The notes under the pieces: model-generated
Seen by the model: the letters and a program-made list of their open reading frames with translations, nothing else
The model's database searches: none
Told to the model about the DNA's origin: nothing
Source of the DNA: Variovorax paradoxus
GTDB lineage: Bacteria > Pseudomonadota > Gammaproteobacteria > Burkholderiales > Burkholderiaceae_C
NCBI RefSeq assembly: GCF_902712855.1
Contig: NZ_LR743507.1
Coordinates: forward strand, 4,946,001-5,010,000
Length of the DNA stretch: 64,000 nt
Direction of reading: 5' to 3'
Part shown: positions 1 to 8,485 of the stretch, one piece after another
Position numbering within the stretch: position 1 is the first letter of the stretch
Layout of the letters: each line of letters begins with the position of its first letter
Position numbers and translations under genes: made by a program

Positions 1-246
1 GGCTTGCCGGCGGTGTCGCGGACGGTGAAGCGCACGTCGAGCGGCACGCCTTCGAGGCCTTCGGTGATGTCGGCGCGCATCTTTCCGACGTCGAGGTAGT
101 AAGGCCCTCCGTGGTCTGCGCCGTCAGCGGCAGGCTGGCGGGGCGGCGCCGGCCGGGCGGGCTCCGGCCGCCGCGCCCAGCGCCGCGGCGCCCAGGGTGG
201 CCAGCAGGCCGCGGCGGCCGATGGGCGCGGTGTCTCGATCGGTCAT
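1..246 (-). pseudogene. Intradiol ring-cleavage dioxygenase, Tat-exported, 5' part, apparently frameshifted
   Basis: Reading leftward from ATG at 246 gives a twin-arginine-type leader (MTDRDTAPIGRRGLLATLGA) that hits a TGA near 126. The next frame, through the C-rich tract around 135-140, continues without a stop to the window edge. It reads LTAQTTEGPYYLD, then RADITEGLEGVPLDVRF, which is the N-terminal lid and start of the beta-core of intradiol dioxygenases (protocatechuate 3,4-dioxygenase/catechol dioxygenase-like, periplasmic Tat subgroup). One missing base would join the two parts. The iron-ligand region lies outside the window. The mature-domain frame is also open upstream to an ATG at 397 that begins a hydrophobic helix, so a fused or alternative start cannot be excluded. 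Family assignment is fairly safe; whether the gene is dead or the base is a sequencing error is not known. Confidence 0.6.
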
Positions 247-460
247 GGTTTTCCTTCGTCCTGGGGGTCGGGCGGGGCGCTGGCGGGCGGGTGGCGCAGC
301 CTTCGGCCCAGAGGACCAGCAGCGCCCAGGCCTGAGCGACGAGCCAGAAGAACACGGTGATCGCCCCCAGCAGCGCGAAGCTCAGCGTCGGTTTCATGGC
401 GCCATGCTGGCGCTGCATCCGGGAGAAAAGATGGAGGCGCCCTGCGCAGGGGCGCCCGGA

Positions 461-487
461 ATCCTCCCAATTTCCTCCACATTCGGG
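461..487 (+). promoter_or_regulatory. BaeR-like box upstream of the sensor kinase gene
   Basis: AATTTCCTCCACATTCGG lies at 469-486, preceded by a half-copy (AATCCTCCCA) at 460-469, giving the roughly 10-11 bp tandem arrangement used by OmpR-family regulators. The motif resembles the E. coli BaeR box and recurs at four other places in this window. Its position about 100 bp upstream of the kinase start suggests autoregulation. Confidence 0.45.
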
Positions 488-584
488 CGACATCATCGGT
501 TTTTCGCCTCCGAACAGCCGCTTCGCCGCCTTCCGTCCGACCGCCATGCTTGCCGCAGAATGCGGCCAAGCCTTCCCCGTGCCC

Positions 585-2174
585 ATGCCGCAACTGACCC
601 TTTCCCGCAAGATCTTCCTGGCGCTGGCCGCCTTGCTGATCGTGCTGCTCATCAGCTTCGCGGGCCTGTCGATCATTGCGCTGCAGCGCGGCCTGGGCGC
701 CTACGTGGCCGAGATCGAGATCCGCCGGATGGACTGGCTCTCGCAGCTGGTGCTCAAGAACTACGTGGCTAACGGCGACTGGAAGAACCTGCGCGACAAC
801 GAGGATGCCTGGCAGCGCCTGCAGATGGGCCGCTTCGCCAGCGTGCTCGACAGCGCGGCCGCCAACGGCGACGAACGGCGGTTGCCGCCGTGGTACGAAT
901 ACCGCGCGATGCGCGCCGCGCCCCCGCCGGACGCACCCGATGGCGGCCCCATGCCCGGCATGCCGCCCTCTTCCGCGCAACTCGACCTGCTGCCGCGCCG
1001 CGCGGCCGGCATGCCGGGCATGCCGCCGCCCTGGGTGTTCCCCGACCCGCGCGGCATGCACGACTCCATCTTCCAGCGGCTGGCCGTGCTCGACGTCCAT
1101 GGCGCACGCGTGGTGGGCGCCGACATCGACCTGCCGAATGCGGCACGCCTGCCGATCCGCCACAACAAGTCGGTGATCGGCTACCTGGCGCTCGCCCCCA
1201 TGCAAGGTCTCGAGAGCGAGGCCGACCGCGCCTTCGTCGCGCAGCAGTCGGGCGTGATCGTGCTCACCGGCCTGTGCGGCCTGGGCTTCGCGCTGGTGCT
1301 GTCGTGGCTGCTCGCGCGGCGCTGGTTCCGCCCGATCGACGAGCTCACGCAGGCCGCCCAGGACGTGGCGCGCGGCCGGCTTTCCACCCGCGTGGCGGTG
1401 CAGGGCTCCGACGAACTCGCACTGCTGGGCAAGACCTTCAACGACATGGCGCAGCGGCTGGACACCGTCGAGGCCTCGCGCCGCGCCTGGCTGGCCGATG
1501 CGGCGCACGAGCTGCGCACGCCGCTGGCCGCGATGCGCGCCGAGATCGAGGCGCTGCAGGACGGCGTGCGCACCTTCGACGAACGCACCGCACTGCGGCT
1601 GCACCGCCAGGTGATCCGCCTGGGCCAACTGGTGGACGACCTGCGCAGCAGCATGCGCGAGCCGCAGAGCGACCCGCTGGCCGCCACCGTCTACCCGCTG
1701 TCGCTGCTCAAGGAGGCGCTGGACCACACGCGCGACCGCTTCGCCAGGCGCGGCATCTCGGTGGACCGCATTGCCGTCGACCGCATCGACACGCTGTCGC
1801 AGCCCACCGTCGAGGGCGACGCCCACCGGCTGCACCAGGTGTTCATGAACCTGCTGGAGAACACGCTGGCCTACACCGACGAAGGCGGCGCGGTGCGCAT
1901 CGACGTCACGGTCGAGGGTCCGTGGACCGGCAACTGCCTCACGCTGCTGTTCGAGGACAGCACGCCCGGCGTGCCCGAGCACGAACTGCCGCGCCTGTTC
2001 GACCGCCTGTTCCGCGGCGAAGGCTCGCGCAGCCGCGAGCACGGCGGCTCGGGGCTGGGCCTGTCGATCTGCCGCGCCACCATCGAGGCGCACGGCGGCA
2101 CCATCGACGCATCGGCCTCGCCGCTGGGCGGGCTGCGCGTGACCATCACCCTTCCGCTGGCTGCACAGTCATGA
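585..2174 (+). CDS. Two-component sensor histidine kinase, BaeS-like
   Basis: Inner-membrane sensor kinase of 529 residues from ATG 585. TM1 is about residues 11-32, the periplasmic sensor about 33-220, TM2 about 222-244, HAMP 245-298, HisKA with phospho-His308 in AHELRTPL, then an HATPase domain with N-box NLLENTLAY and G-boxes (RLFRGEG, GSGLGLSI). The periplasmic part carries two MPGMPP motifs (residues 123-128 and 143-148) in a Met/Pro-rich loop, unusual for BaeS and possibly metal-binding. The open frame extends upstream to 357, but ATG 585 starts right at a normal N-terminal TM; ATG 546 is an alternative. The stop overlaps the regulator start (ATGA), so the pair is translationally coupled. 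By family it would sense envelope or toxic-compound stress; the real signal is unknown. Confidence 0.85.
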   Translation: MPQLTLSRKIFLALAALLIVLLISFAGLSIIALQRGLGAYVAEIEIRRMDWLSQLVLKNYVANGDWKNLRDNEDAWQRLQMGRFASVLDSAAANGDERRLPPWYEYRAMRAAPPPDAPDGGPMPGMPPSSAQLDLLPRRAAGMPGMPPPWVFPDPRGMHDSIFQRLAVLDVHGARVVGADIDLPNAARLPIRHNKSVIGYLALAPMQGLESEADRAFVAQQSGVIVLTGLCGLGFALVLSWLLARRWFRPIDELTQAAQDVARGRLSTRVAVQGSDELALLGKTFNDMAQRLDTVEASRRAWLADAAHELRTPLAAMRAEIEALQDGVRTFDERTALRLHRQVIRLGQLVDDLRSSMREPQSDPLAATVYPLSLLKEALDHTRDRFARRGISVDRIAVDRIDTLSQPTVEGDAHRLHQVFMNLLENTLAYTDEGGAVRIDVTVEGPWTGNCLTLLFEDSTPGVPEHELPRLFDRLFRGEGSRSREHGGSGLGLSICRATIEAHGGTIDASASPLGGLRVTITLPLAAQS

Positions 2175-2878
2175 CACGCATCGTCATCGTCGAAGACGAG
2201 ATCGACATCGCCTCGGTGGTGCAGGACTACCTGCGCCATGCGGGCTACGAGACCACCCACTTCACCGACGGGCAGAGCGCGCTCGACAGCATCGTGGCCG
2301 AGCCGCCCGACCTCACGTTGCTGGACATCATGCTGCCGCGGCTCGACGGCATCGAGGTGCTGCGCCGCGCGCGCGAGCACACGGTGCACCCGATCATCAT
2401 GCTCACCGCGCGCATCGAGGAAGTCGACCGCTTGCTCGGCCTGGAACTGGGCGCGGACGACTACGTGTGCAAGCCCTTCTCGCCGCGCGAACTGGTGGCA
2501 CGCGTGCGCGCCGTGCTGCGCCGCACCGCCGGCACCGCGCCGGATGGCCCGGATGCGGCGGCGCGCGACGATGCGCCCGGCCTGGTGCTGGACGACGTTC
2601 ACTGGCGCGCCTCGCTCGAAGGCACGCCGCTGAACCTGACGCGGCGCGAGTTCGGGCTGCTGCAGGTGCTGTCGCGCCACCCGGGACGGATCTTCTCTCG
2701 CGCGCGCCTGCTCGAGCTGGCCTACGACGACACGGTGGACGTGACCGAGCGCGCCATCGACAGCCATGTGAAGAACCTGCGCCGCAAGCTGGGCGCAGTG
2801 ACGCCGGAACACGACTGGATCCGGTCGGTGTACGGCGTGGGCTTCGCATGGGAAGCGCCGCTCGAAGGCGGGCGCTGA
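2171..2878 (+). CDS. Response regulator, OmpR/BaeR family
   Basis: A 235-residue transcription factor with a receiver domain (acidic pocket VEDE, phospho-acceptor Asp52 in LLDIMLP, switch Thr79, Lys101 in KPFSP) and a C-terminal winged helix (LTRREFGLLQVL, ERAIDSHVKNLRRKL, SVYGVGFAWE). It overlaps the kinase gene by 4 bp and is surely its cognate partner. The C-terminal HDWIRSVYGVGFAWE is shared with the orphan regulator at 34708-35400, so the two probably read similar DNA sites. A BaeR-like box lies upstream of the pair. Confidence 0.9.
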   Translation: MTRIVIVEDEIDIASVVQDYLRHAGYETTHFTDGQSALDSIVAEPPDLTLLDIMLPRLDGIEVLRRAREHTVHPIIMLTARIEEVDRLLGLELGADDYVCKPFSPRELVARVRAVLRRTAGTAPDGPDAAARDDAPGLVLDDVHWRASLEGTPLNLTRREFGLLQVLSRHPGRIFSRARLLELAYDDTVDVTERAIDSHVKNLRRKLGAVTPEHDWIRSVYGVGFAWEAPLEGGR

Positions 2879-2909
2879 GCGGCCTTTCCGCCCCTTCTCC
2901 TCTTGTCCT

Positions 2910-4127
2910 CTACTGGTAGGCAGCGAGTTCCTGCTTCGCGATCGCGTTGCGGTGCACTTCGTCCGGGCCGTCGGCCACCCGCAGGTGGCGCTCGTAGGCG
3001 TAGAAGTGCGTCAGCAGCGTGTCCTGGCTCAGGCCCATGGCGCCGAACGCCTGCATCGCCCAGTCGATCACCTTCACACAGTTGTTGGGCGTGAGCACCT
3101 TGATCATCGCGATCTCCTTCGCGGCGACCTTGTTGCCCACGGTGTCCATGCGGTAGGCCGCATTGAGCACCATCCAGCGCGACTGCTCGATGAGCATGCG
3201 CGACTCGGCAATGCGCTCGCGCCACACACCCTGCTCCGACAGCGGCTTGTGGAACGCGGTGCGCGACACCAGGCGCTGGCACATCATTTCCAGCGCCGAC
3301 TCGGCCATGCCGATGGCGCGCATGCAATGGTGGATGCGCCCCGGGCCGAGGCGGCCCTGCGCGATCTCGAAGCCGCGGCCTTCGCCCAGGAGGATGTTTT
3401 CGACCGGCACGCGCACGTTGTCGAACACGATCTCGGGGTGGCCGAACGGCGGGTCGTACATGCCCAGCAGCTGCATGTCGCGCACGATGGTCACGCCGGG
3501 CGTGTTCTTCGGCACGAGGATCATCGACTGCTGCCTGTGGCGGTCGGCGTTGTCCGGGTCGGTCTTGCCCATCAGCACGAAGATCTCGCAGCGCTCGTGC
3601 ATCGCGCCGGTGATGTACCACTTGCGCCCGTTGATGACGTACTCGTCGCCCTCGCGGCGGATGCTGCAGCGGATGTTGGTGGCGTCGCTCGAGGCGACCT
3701 CGGGCTCGGTCATGGCGAACGAGGAGCGGATCTCGCCGGCCAGCAGCGGCGTGAGCCAGCGCTCCTGCTGCGCCTTGGTACCGTAGCGCGCCAGCACTTC
3801 CATGTTGCCGGTGTCGGGCGCGGAGCAATTGAAGATCTCGGCGCACCAGTAGCGCCGGCCCATGATCTCGCACAGCGGTGCGTATTCGACGTTGGTGAGG
3901 CCGGGGCCGTGCTCCGCCTCGGGCAGGAACAGGTTCCACAGCCCGCGCTCGCGCGCCTTGGCCTTCAGGCCGGCCATCATCGGCAGCTCGGCGTAGGGGC
4001 GGCCGGCGCGCGCATTGGCGGCCAGCTCTTCCTCACGGCGCTTTTCGTTCGGGTAGACGTGTTCGTCCATGAACTTGAGCAGCTCGTCGCGCAGCGCGGT
4101 CACCCGGGGTGTGAATTCGAAATGCAT
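2910..4127 (-). CDS. Acyl-CoA dehydrogenase family protein
   Basis: A 405-residue FAD-dependent acyl-CoA dehydrogenase that would oxidise an acyl-CoA to the 2-enoyl-CoA in the cytoplasm. N-terminal helical domain, then the flavin/substrate region (SFAMTEPEVASSDATNI), the beta domain (YVINGRKWYITGA), and a C-terminal helical domain (GRIHHCMRAIG, QAFGAMGLSQDT, YAYERHLRVADGPDEVHRNAIAK). The long ACAD10/11-like C-terminus fits medium or branched substrates; the exact one is unknown. ATG 4127 is chosen because AAGGA stands a few bases upstream; the frame stays open far upstream only by codon bias. It is divergent from the FUSC gene and convergent with the regulator gene, 31 bp away. Confidence 0.9.
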   Translation of the reverse strand: MHFEFTPRVTALRDELLKFMDEHVYPNEKRREEELAANARAGRPYAELPMMAGLKAKARERGLWNLFLPEAEHGPGLTNVEYAPLCEIMGRRYWCAEIFNCSAPDTGNMEVLARYGTKAQQERWLTPLLAGEIRSSFAMTEPEVASSDATNIRCSIRREGDEYVINGRKWYITGAMHERCEIFVLMGKTDPDNADRHRQQSMILVPKNTPGVTIVRDMQLLGMYDPPFGHPEIVFDNVRVPVENILLGEGRGFEIAQGRLGPGRIHHCMRAIGMAESALEMMCQRLVSRTAFHKPLSEQGVWRERIAESRMLIEQSRWMVLNAAYRMDTVGNKVAAKEIAMIKVLTPNNCVKVIDWAMQAFGAMGLSQDTLLTHFYAYERHLRVADGPDEVHRNAIAKQELAAYQ

Positions 4128-4268
4128 CGTCTCGTCCTTCTTCCTGTGTGCTTGCCAATGTGCTGTCGAAGATAAGTCGCGACGCGCTCCGCGACGGTCG
4201 TTCGCGCGACAGCGGCCCGGCAGGCAGTGCCCCCACCGGCCGTGGCACGCATCGTGCAAGATCGACCC

Positions 4269-6497
4269 ATGCTTCCCCTGTCTTCCGACGCGCTGCGCCA
4301 GCGGCTGCGGTCCTTCGCCTCCCGCGCGCAGCCCGTGCGCATCCTTCTGACGCTGGGCAGCCTGATGGCGCTGTGCGGCGCCACCGGCCATGCCGACGCG
4401 GTGATTCCCCTGTTTCTCGGCGCCATCGCCAGTGCGCTCGCCGAGACCGACGACAGCTGGCGCGGGCGGCTGCGCGCGCAGCTGGTCACGCTGGCCTGCT
4501 TCGCGGCCATCGCGATCGCCGTGGAAGCGGCATTCGGCCTGCCGGTCGTGTTCATCGCCGGGCTCGCCCTGGCGGCCTTCTCGCTCACGATGCTGGGCGC
4601 GATCGAGGCGCGCTACAAGGCCATTGCGTACGCGACGCTGATCCTCGCGATGTACACCACGCTCGGCATCGAGAACATGAACTCGCACGCCGGCGCCGTT
4701 GCGGCGGCGCGCGGCCGCGAGCCGCTGCTGCTGGTGGCCGGTGCGGCCTGGTATGGCGTGTTCTCGGTGCTGTGGTGCGCGATCTTTCCCGCGCAGCCGG
4801 TGCAGGCGCGGCTGGTGGTGCTCTTCACGGTGCTGGGCAACTTCGTGCGCTACAAGGCGTCGCTGTTCGAGCCGCTGCGCGGCATCGACATCGAACGCAA
4901 GCGGCTCGCGCTGGCGCAGCTCAACGCCGAGGTGGTGACGGAACTGAACGCAGCGAAGGAGAGCATCTTCCGGCGCATCGGCGCGCGGGCGCCCACGGGG
5001 CGCATCTCGCGCTACCGCGGGCTCTACCTGATCGCGCAGGACGTGCACGAGCGCGCGAGCTCCTCGCACGACGACTACAACGCGCTGGCCGACGCCTTTT
5101 TCCACAGCGATCTGCTGTACCGCTGCCAGCGCCTGCTGGGCCTGCAGGGGCTGGCCTGCCAGCGGCTGGCCGACTCGATCGCGCGGCGCGAGCCCTTCGA
5201 CACGGGCACGGAGACCGTGCAGGCGCTGGCCGACCTGCGCAGCGCGATAGCTCACGAACGCACGCGGGCGGCCACGCCCGAGCGGATGCTGCTGCTCGCC
5301 TCGGTCGAGGCTTTGGCGCGCAACCTGGCGCTGCTCGACGGGCAGCTGGTGGGCGCCAGCGAGCCGTCGGCCCGCGCGGGCCGCACGGAAATGGGCCTGT
5401 TCGACCGTTCGCCCCGCTCCTGGCGCGACGCGGTGGAGCGCGTTCGGCGCCAGCTCGCGGTGCGCTCGCCGCTGTTCCGGCACGCATTGCGGCTGTCGAT
5501 CGCGCTGGTGGCGGGCTACGGGGTCATGCAGGCGATCCATCCGGCACAGGGCTACTGGATCCTGCTGACCACGCTGTTCGTGTGCCAGCAGACCTATGGC
5601 GACACCATCGCGCGCATGGGGCAGCGCATCGCCGGCACCGCGCTCGGGGTGGTGGCGGGCTGGGCCCTGCTGCAGCTCTTTCCGCAGCCGCTGGTGCAAT
5701 CCGTGATCGCCGTGGTGGCGGGCGTGCTGTTCTTCGCCACGCGCACCACGCGCTACCTGCTCGCCACCGCATCGATGACGCTGCTGGTGCTGATGTGCTT
5801 CAACCAGGTCGGTGACAGCGGCGTGCTGCTGGTGCCGCGGCTGGTCGACACCGCCATCGGCAGCGCGATCGCCGGGCTGGCGGTGCTGCTGGTGCTGCCG
5901 CACTGGCAGGCGCGGCGCATCAACGAACTGGCCGCCACCGCCATGCGCGGCCACGCCGGGTACCTGCGGCAGATCGTCGGCCAATACCGCACGGGTGCGC
6001 GCGACCACCTCGAGTACCGGCTGGCGCGGCGCAACGACCACAACGCCGACGCTGCGCTGTCCACGGCGGTGTCGGACATGTTTCGCGAACCGGGCTACGT
6101 GCGGCCCCGCGCAGGCGTGGCGCTGCGCTTCCTGATCCGCTCGCACACGCTGCTGAGCTACCTCTCGGCGCTGGGCGCCCATCGCGCCGCGCTGCCCGAT
6201 TCGGCCCAGATGGCGGTGCTGCGCACGGCGGCCGAGGATGCCATCGCGGCACTGGAGGCGCTGGCCGCAGGGCTGGAAAAGGGCACCGTGAGCGATCCCG
6301 GCGACCTAGACGCCGAAACCGCCGCGCGCGCCGCGCTCGTGCAGGCGATTGCCGGAGCCGGCGCCGACGGTGACCCGCAGGCGCGAACTTTTCATACCGA
6401 ACTCGGTCTGATATGGCTGCAGATCGATGCGTTGCGCTCCCACGCACGCGAGTGGCTGCAACCCGCCGCCGGCGACACCCCGACCGCGCCGGCCTGA
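4269..6497 (+). CDS. FUSC/YccS-family inner-membrane protein
   Basis: A 742-residue membrane protein with the duplicated FUSC layout: an N-terminal block of hydrophobic helices (residues about 25-180), a cytoplasmic helical region, a second block (about 415-530; LVAGYGVMQAIHPAQGYWIL, then VVAGWALLQLFPQPL), and a C-terminal soluble helical domain. It matches the YccS/YhfK type, a presumed aromatic-acid or toxic-metabolite exporter at the inner membrane; no substrate can be read from sequence. ATG 4269 starts just before the first hydrophobic segment. It is divergent from the acyl-CoA dehydrogenase gene with 141 bp between. Confidence 0.85.
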   Translation: MLPLSSDALRQRLRSFASRAQPVRILLTLGSLMALCGATGHADAVIPLFLGAIASALAETDDSWRGRLRAQLVTLACFAAIAIAVEAAFGLPVVFIAGLALAAFSLTMLGAIEARYKAIAYATLILAMYTTLGIENMNSHAGAVAAARGREPLLLVAGAAWYGVFSVLWCAIFPAQPVQARLVVLFTVLGNFVRYKASLFEPLRGIDIERKRLALAQLNAEVVTELNAAKESIFRRIGARAPTGRISRYRGLYLIAQDVHERASSSHDDYNALADAFFHSDLLYRCQRLLGLQGLACQRLADSIARREPFDTGTETVQALADLRSAIAHERTRAATPERMLLLASVEALARNLALLDGQLVGASEPSARAGRTEMGLFDRSPRSWRDAVERVRRQLAVRSPLFRHALRLSIALVAGYGVMQAIHPAQGYWILLTTLFVCQQTYGDTIARMGQRIAGTALGVVAGWALLQLFPQPLVQSVIAVVAGVLFFATRTTRYLLATASMTLLVLMCFNQVGDSGVLLVPRLVDTAIGSAIAGLAVLLVLPHWQARRINELAATAMRGHAGYLRQIVGQYRTGARDHLEYRLARRNDHNADAALSTAVSDMFREPGYVRPRAGVALRFLIRSHTLLSYLSALGAHRAALPDSAQMAVLRTAAEDAIAALEALAAGLEKGTVSDPGDLDAETAARAALVQAIAGAGADGDPQARTFHTELGLIWLQIDALRSHAREWLQPAAGDTPTAPA

Positions 6498-6586
6498 GCG
6501 GGGCTTCCGGAACGCCTTCGGGCCCGATCCGGTCGGTCGGAAAAAAGGTTGTTGGCGCGCGCACGGACGGACCGTCGCGCTCCGGC

Positions 6587-6592
6587 TAAAAT
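6587..6592 (+). promoter_or_regulatory. Possible -10 element immediately upstream of an ATG (leaderless transcript)
   Basis: TAAAAT lies nine bases before ATG 6602, with no ribosome-binding purine run between them. If this is a -10 box, transcription would start at or next to the ATG. No clear -35 is present at 17 bp spacing, so this is tentative. Confidence 0.3.
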
Positions 6593-6601
6593 TAACCCTA
6601 C

Positions 6602-7006
6602 ATGTCCCGCTGGTTTACCGCTACCGTCCTCGCCATCATGTTGTCCTGCTACGGCTTTGCCGTGCTTGCGCACAACATGCTCGCTGGCGGCCACGTGAAC
6701 CATCGCGAAGACGCCCAGGTCACGCAGACCGTGCAGGCCGCCGAAATGCTGGCAGCCAGCGTCTCGCCGGCAGATGCCGCGGTCGACCGTCACGAGGCCG
6801 GCGCGCCGGCCTCCGATTCCGCCTCCGACGATTCCCTCTCCGTTGACGAAGCCGGCTCCGAACACGCCGAGCTGGTCGACGCTCGCAACGGCGCCCCCGC
6901 GCTGCTGCGATTCACAGAACAGCCGCCGAAACTCGGCCTGACCACCACCGTCTCGCCGTTCCTCGAGCGGCCCAAGCGCCCGCCCCGCGCCGCGCTCCTC
7001 GCGTAG
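6602..7006 (+). CDS. Small exported protein of unknown function
   Basis: A 134-residue protein, not recognised as a named family. Residues 1-24 (SRWFTATVLAIMLSCYGFAVLAHN) form a signal peptide or single TM anchor. The rest is low-complexity, Ala/Ser/Asp-rich and acidic (ADAAVDRHEAGAPASDSASDD), ending in a basic Pro/Arg tail (ERPKRPPRAALLA), so a disordered periplasmic or membrane-tethered protein is likely. Base use matches the chromosome. No Shine-Dalgarno precedes the ATG. It stands alone between the FUSC and Bax-inhibitor genes; the 190 bp to the next gene holds no visible feature apart from that gene's ribosome site. Confidence 0.6.
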   Translation: MSRWFTATVLAIMLSCYGFAVLAHNMLAGGHVNHREDAQVTQTVQAAEMLAASVSPADAAVDRHEAGAPASDSASDDSLSVDEAGSEHAELVDARNGAPALLRFTEQPPKLGLTTTVSPFLERPKRPPRAALLA

Positions 7007-7196
7007 GCGCACCCGCGCCTGCGCGAGCGGGGGCCGCCACGGCCCCCGACCTTCCGATCCGGGCCCCGGCCATCCGGCCGCACCCGCATCGGCACGACGA
7101 CACCTCTTTTTTCCCGGGCCGCTTCGGGCACCCATCGCGTTCAGAACGCGTCGACCCGTCCCGTGCGGCACCGGCAACCCCTCAAGGAAACATCAA

Positions 7197-7895
7197 ATGA
7201 ACAACAGCCCTACCGCTTATCACCCCAGCTTCGAGGCGCCGCTCGCGTCGGTCGAAGAGCGCAACCGCGTGCTGCGCAACACCTACTGGCTGCTCGCGCT
7301 GTCGATGGTGCCCACCGTGCTGGGCGCCTGGATCGGCGTGGCGACCGGCTTCTCGCGCGCCATGTCGCCCGGCATCGGCCTCATGGTCTTCCTCGGCGGC
7401 GCCTTCGGCTTCATGTACGCCATCGAGAAGACCAAGGAGTCGGCCGCCGGCGTTCCCGTGCTGCTGGCCTTCACCTTCTTCATGGGCCTGATGCTGTCGC
7501 GCCTGGTCGGCTCCGTGCTCGGCCTGGCCAACGGCGCCAACCTGATCATGACGGCGTTCGCCGGCACCGGCGCGATCTTCCTCGGCATGGCCACCCTGTC
7601 GTCGGTGATCAAGCGCGACCTGTCCGCCATGGGCAAGTGGCTCTTCATCGGCGCCATCCTGCTGCTCGTGGCGGGCATCGCCAACTTCTTCATCCAGTCG
7701 AGCGCGCTGATGATGACGCTGTCGGTTGCCGCCATCGGCATCTTCTCGGCCTTCATCCTGCACGACCTCAAGCGCGTGAAGGACGGCCTCGAAACCAACT
7801 ACATCTCCGCCACGCTGGGTGTCTACCTCAGCATCTACAACGTGTTCCAGTCGCTGCTGGCCCTGCTGGGCATCGCCGGCGGCCGCGACGAGTAA
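7197..7895 (+). CDS. Bax inhibitor-1/YccA family membrane protein
   Basis: A 232-residue integral inner-membrane protein with about seven TM helices beginning near residue 27 (NTYWLLALSMVPTVLGAWIGVA). Helix spacing and the late acidic residues (LHDLKRVKDGLETNYISATLGVYLSIYNVF) are those of BI-1/YccA/TMBIM proteins, which act as pH-sensitive calcium leak channels in the best-studied members and bind FtsH in E. coli YccA. A clear AAGGA lies upstream of ATG 7197. The last TM ends close to the C-terminus, as usual. The next gene begins 21 bp later and may be co-transcribed. Confidence 0.9.
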   Translation: MNNSPTAYHPSFEAPLASVEERNRVLRNTYWLLALSMVPTVLGAWIGVATGFSRAMSPGIGLMVFLGGAFGFMYAIEKTKESAAGVPVLLAFTFFMGLMLSRLVGSVLGLANGANLIMTAFAGTGAIFLGMATLSSVIKRDLSAMGKWLFIGAILLLVAGIANFFIQSSALMMTLSVAAIGIFSAFILHDLKRVKDGLETNYISATLGVYLSIYNVFQSLLALLGIAGGRDE

Positions 7896-7916
7896 TCCCC
7901 ACAAAGGAATATTTCC

Positions 7917-8453
7917 ATGCGCCTCACCACCAAAGGCCGCTTTGCGGTCACCGCGATGATTGACATCGCCCTGCACGGCCGCTCGGGCCCCGTCACGCTG
8001 GCTTCGATCAGCCTGCGCCAGCGCGTGTCGCTGTCCTATCTCGAACTGCTGTTCGGCAAGCTGCGCCGCGCCGACCTGGTCGAATCGACCCGCGGCCCGG
8101 GCGGCGGCTATTCGCTCAGCCGCAAGGCCGCCGACATCTCGGTGGCCGACATCGTGCTGTCGATCGAAGAGCACGACACCGACGCGCGCCGCCGCGACGC
8201 CGGCGAGCCGGGCGACACCGGCCGCTGCCAGATCGACGACCTGTGGGCCACCGTCAACCTGCGCGCGGTCGAGTTCCTGAAGTCGATCTCGCTGCAGAGC
8301 CTGGTCGACGAACAGAAGGCGAAGGGCGTGCAGGCCGCCACGCGCCACGAGCCGCGGCGTGCCGCCCCTGGCGCGCCTGCACGCAAGCCCTTCATCGTCG
8401 ACGCGCCGAACTCGGTGTTTGCGCTGGGGCGGCGCCAGCAGGGCGCGAGCTGA
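7917..8453 (+). CDS. Rrf2-family regulator, IscR-like, with lost Fe-S ligands
   Basis: A 178-residue DNA-binding protein opening with the classic IscR sequence MRLTTKGRFAVTAMIDIA, a winged helix (SLSYLELLFGKLRRADLVESTRGPGGGY), and the linker leading into the cluster-binding loop. E. coli IscR binds [2Fe-2S] through Cys92, Cys98, Cys104 and His107. Here only Cys104 remains (GRCQIDDLW); positions 92, 98 and 107 are Arg, Gly/Pro and Asp. It therefore probably does not carry a normal cluster and may regulate constitutively or through another signal. A disordered Arg/Ala-rich tail follows residue 150. AAGGAAT precedes ATG 7917. It is not next to isc genes. Confidence 0.85.
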   Translation: MRLTTKGRFAVTAMIDIALHGRSGPVTLASISLRQRVSLSYLELLFGKLRRADLVESTRGPGGGYSLSRKAADISVADIVLSIEEHDTDARRRDAGEPGDTGRCQIDDLWATVNLRAVEFLKSISLQSLVDEQKAKGVQAATRHEPRRAAPGAPARKPFIVDAPNSVFALGRRQQGAS

Positions 8454-8466
8454 TCGCTTGCCCCGA

Positions 8467-8485
8467 TGCCGCGCTCAGCGCGGCA
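8467..8485. terminator. Hairpin between convergent genes
   Basis: TGCCGCGC-TCA-GCGCGGCA is a perfect 8-bp stem with a 3-base loop, and the loop is the stop codon of the minus-strand DUF4198 gene. It lies just after the IscR-like gene on the other strand. No U-run on either side, so any termination would be weak. Confidence 0.4.

Noticed and set aside
4128..6182. Long minus-strand open frame upstream of the acyl-CoA dehydrogenase start
   Set aside because: It is antisense to the FUSC gene; the enzyme begins at 4127 with a ribosome site.
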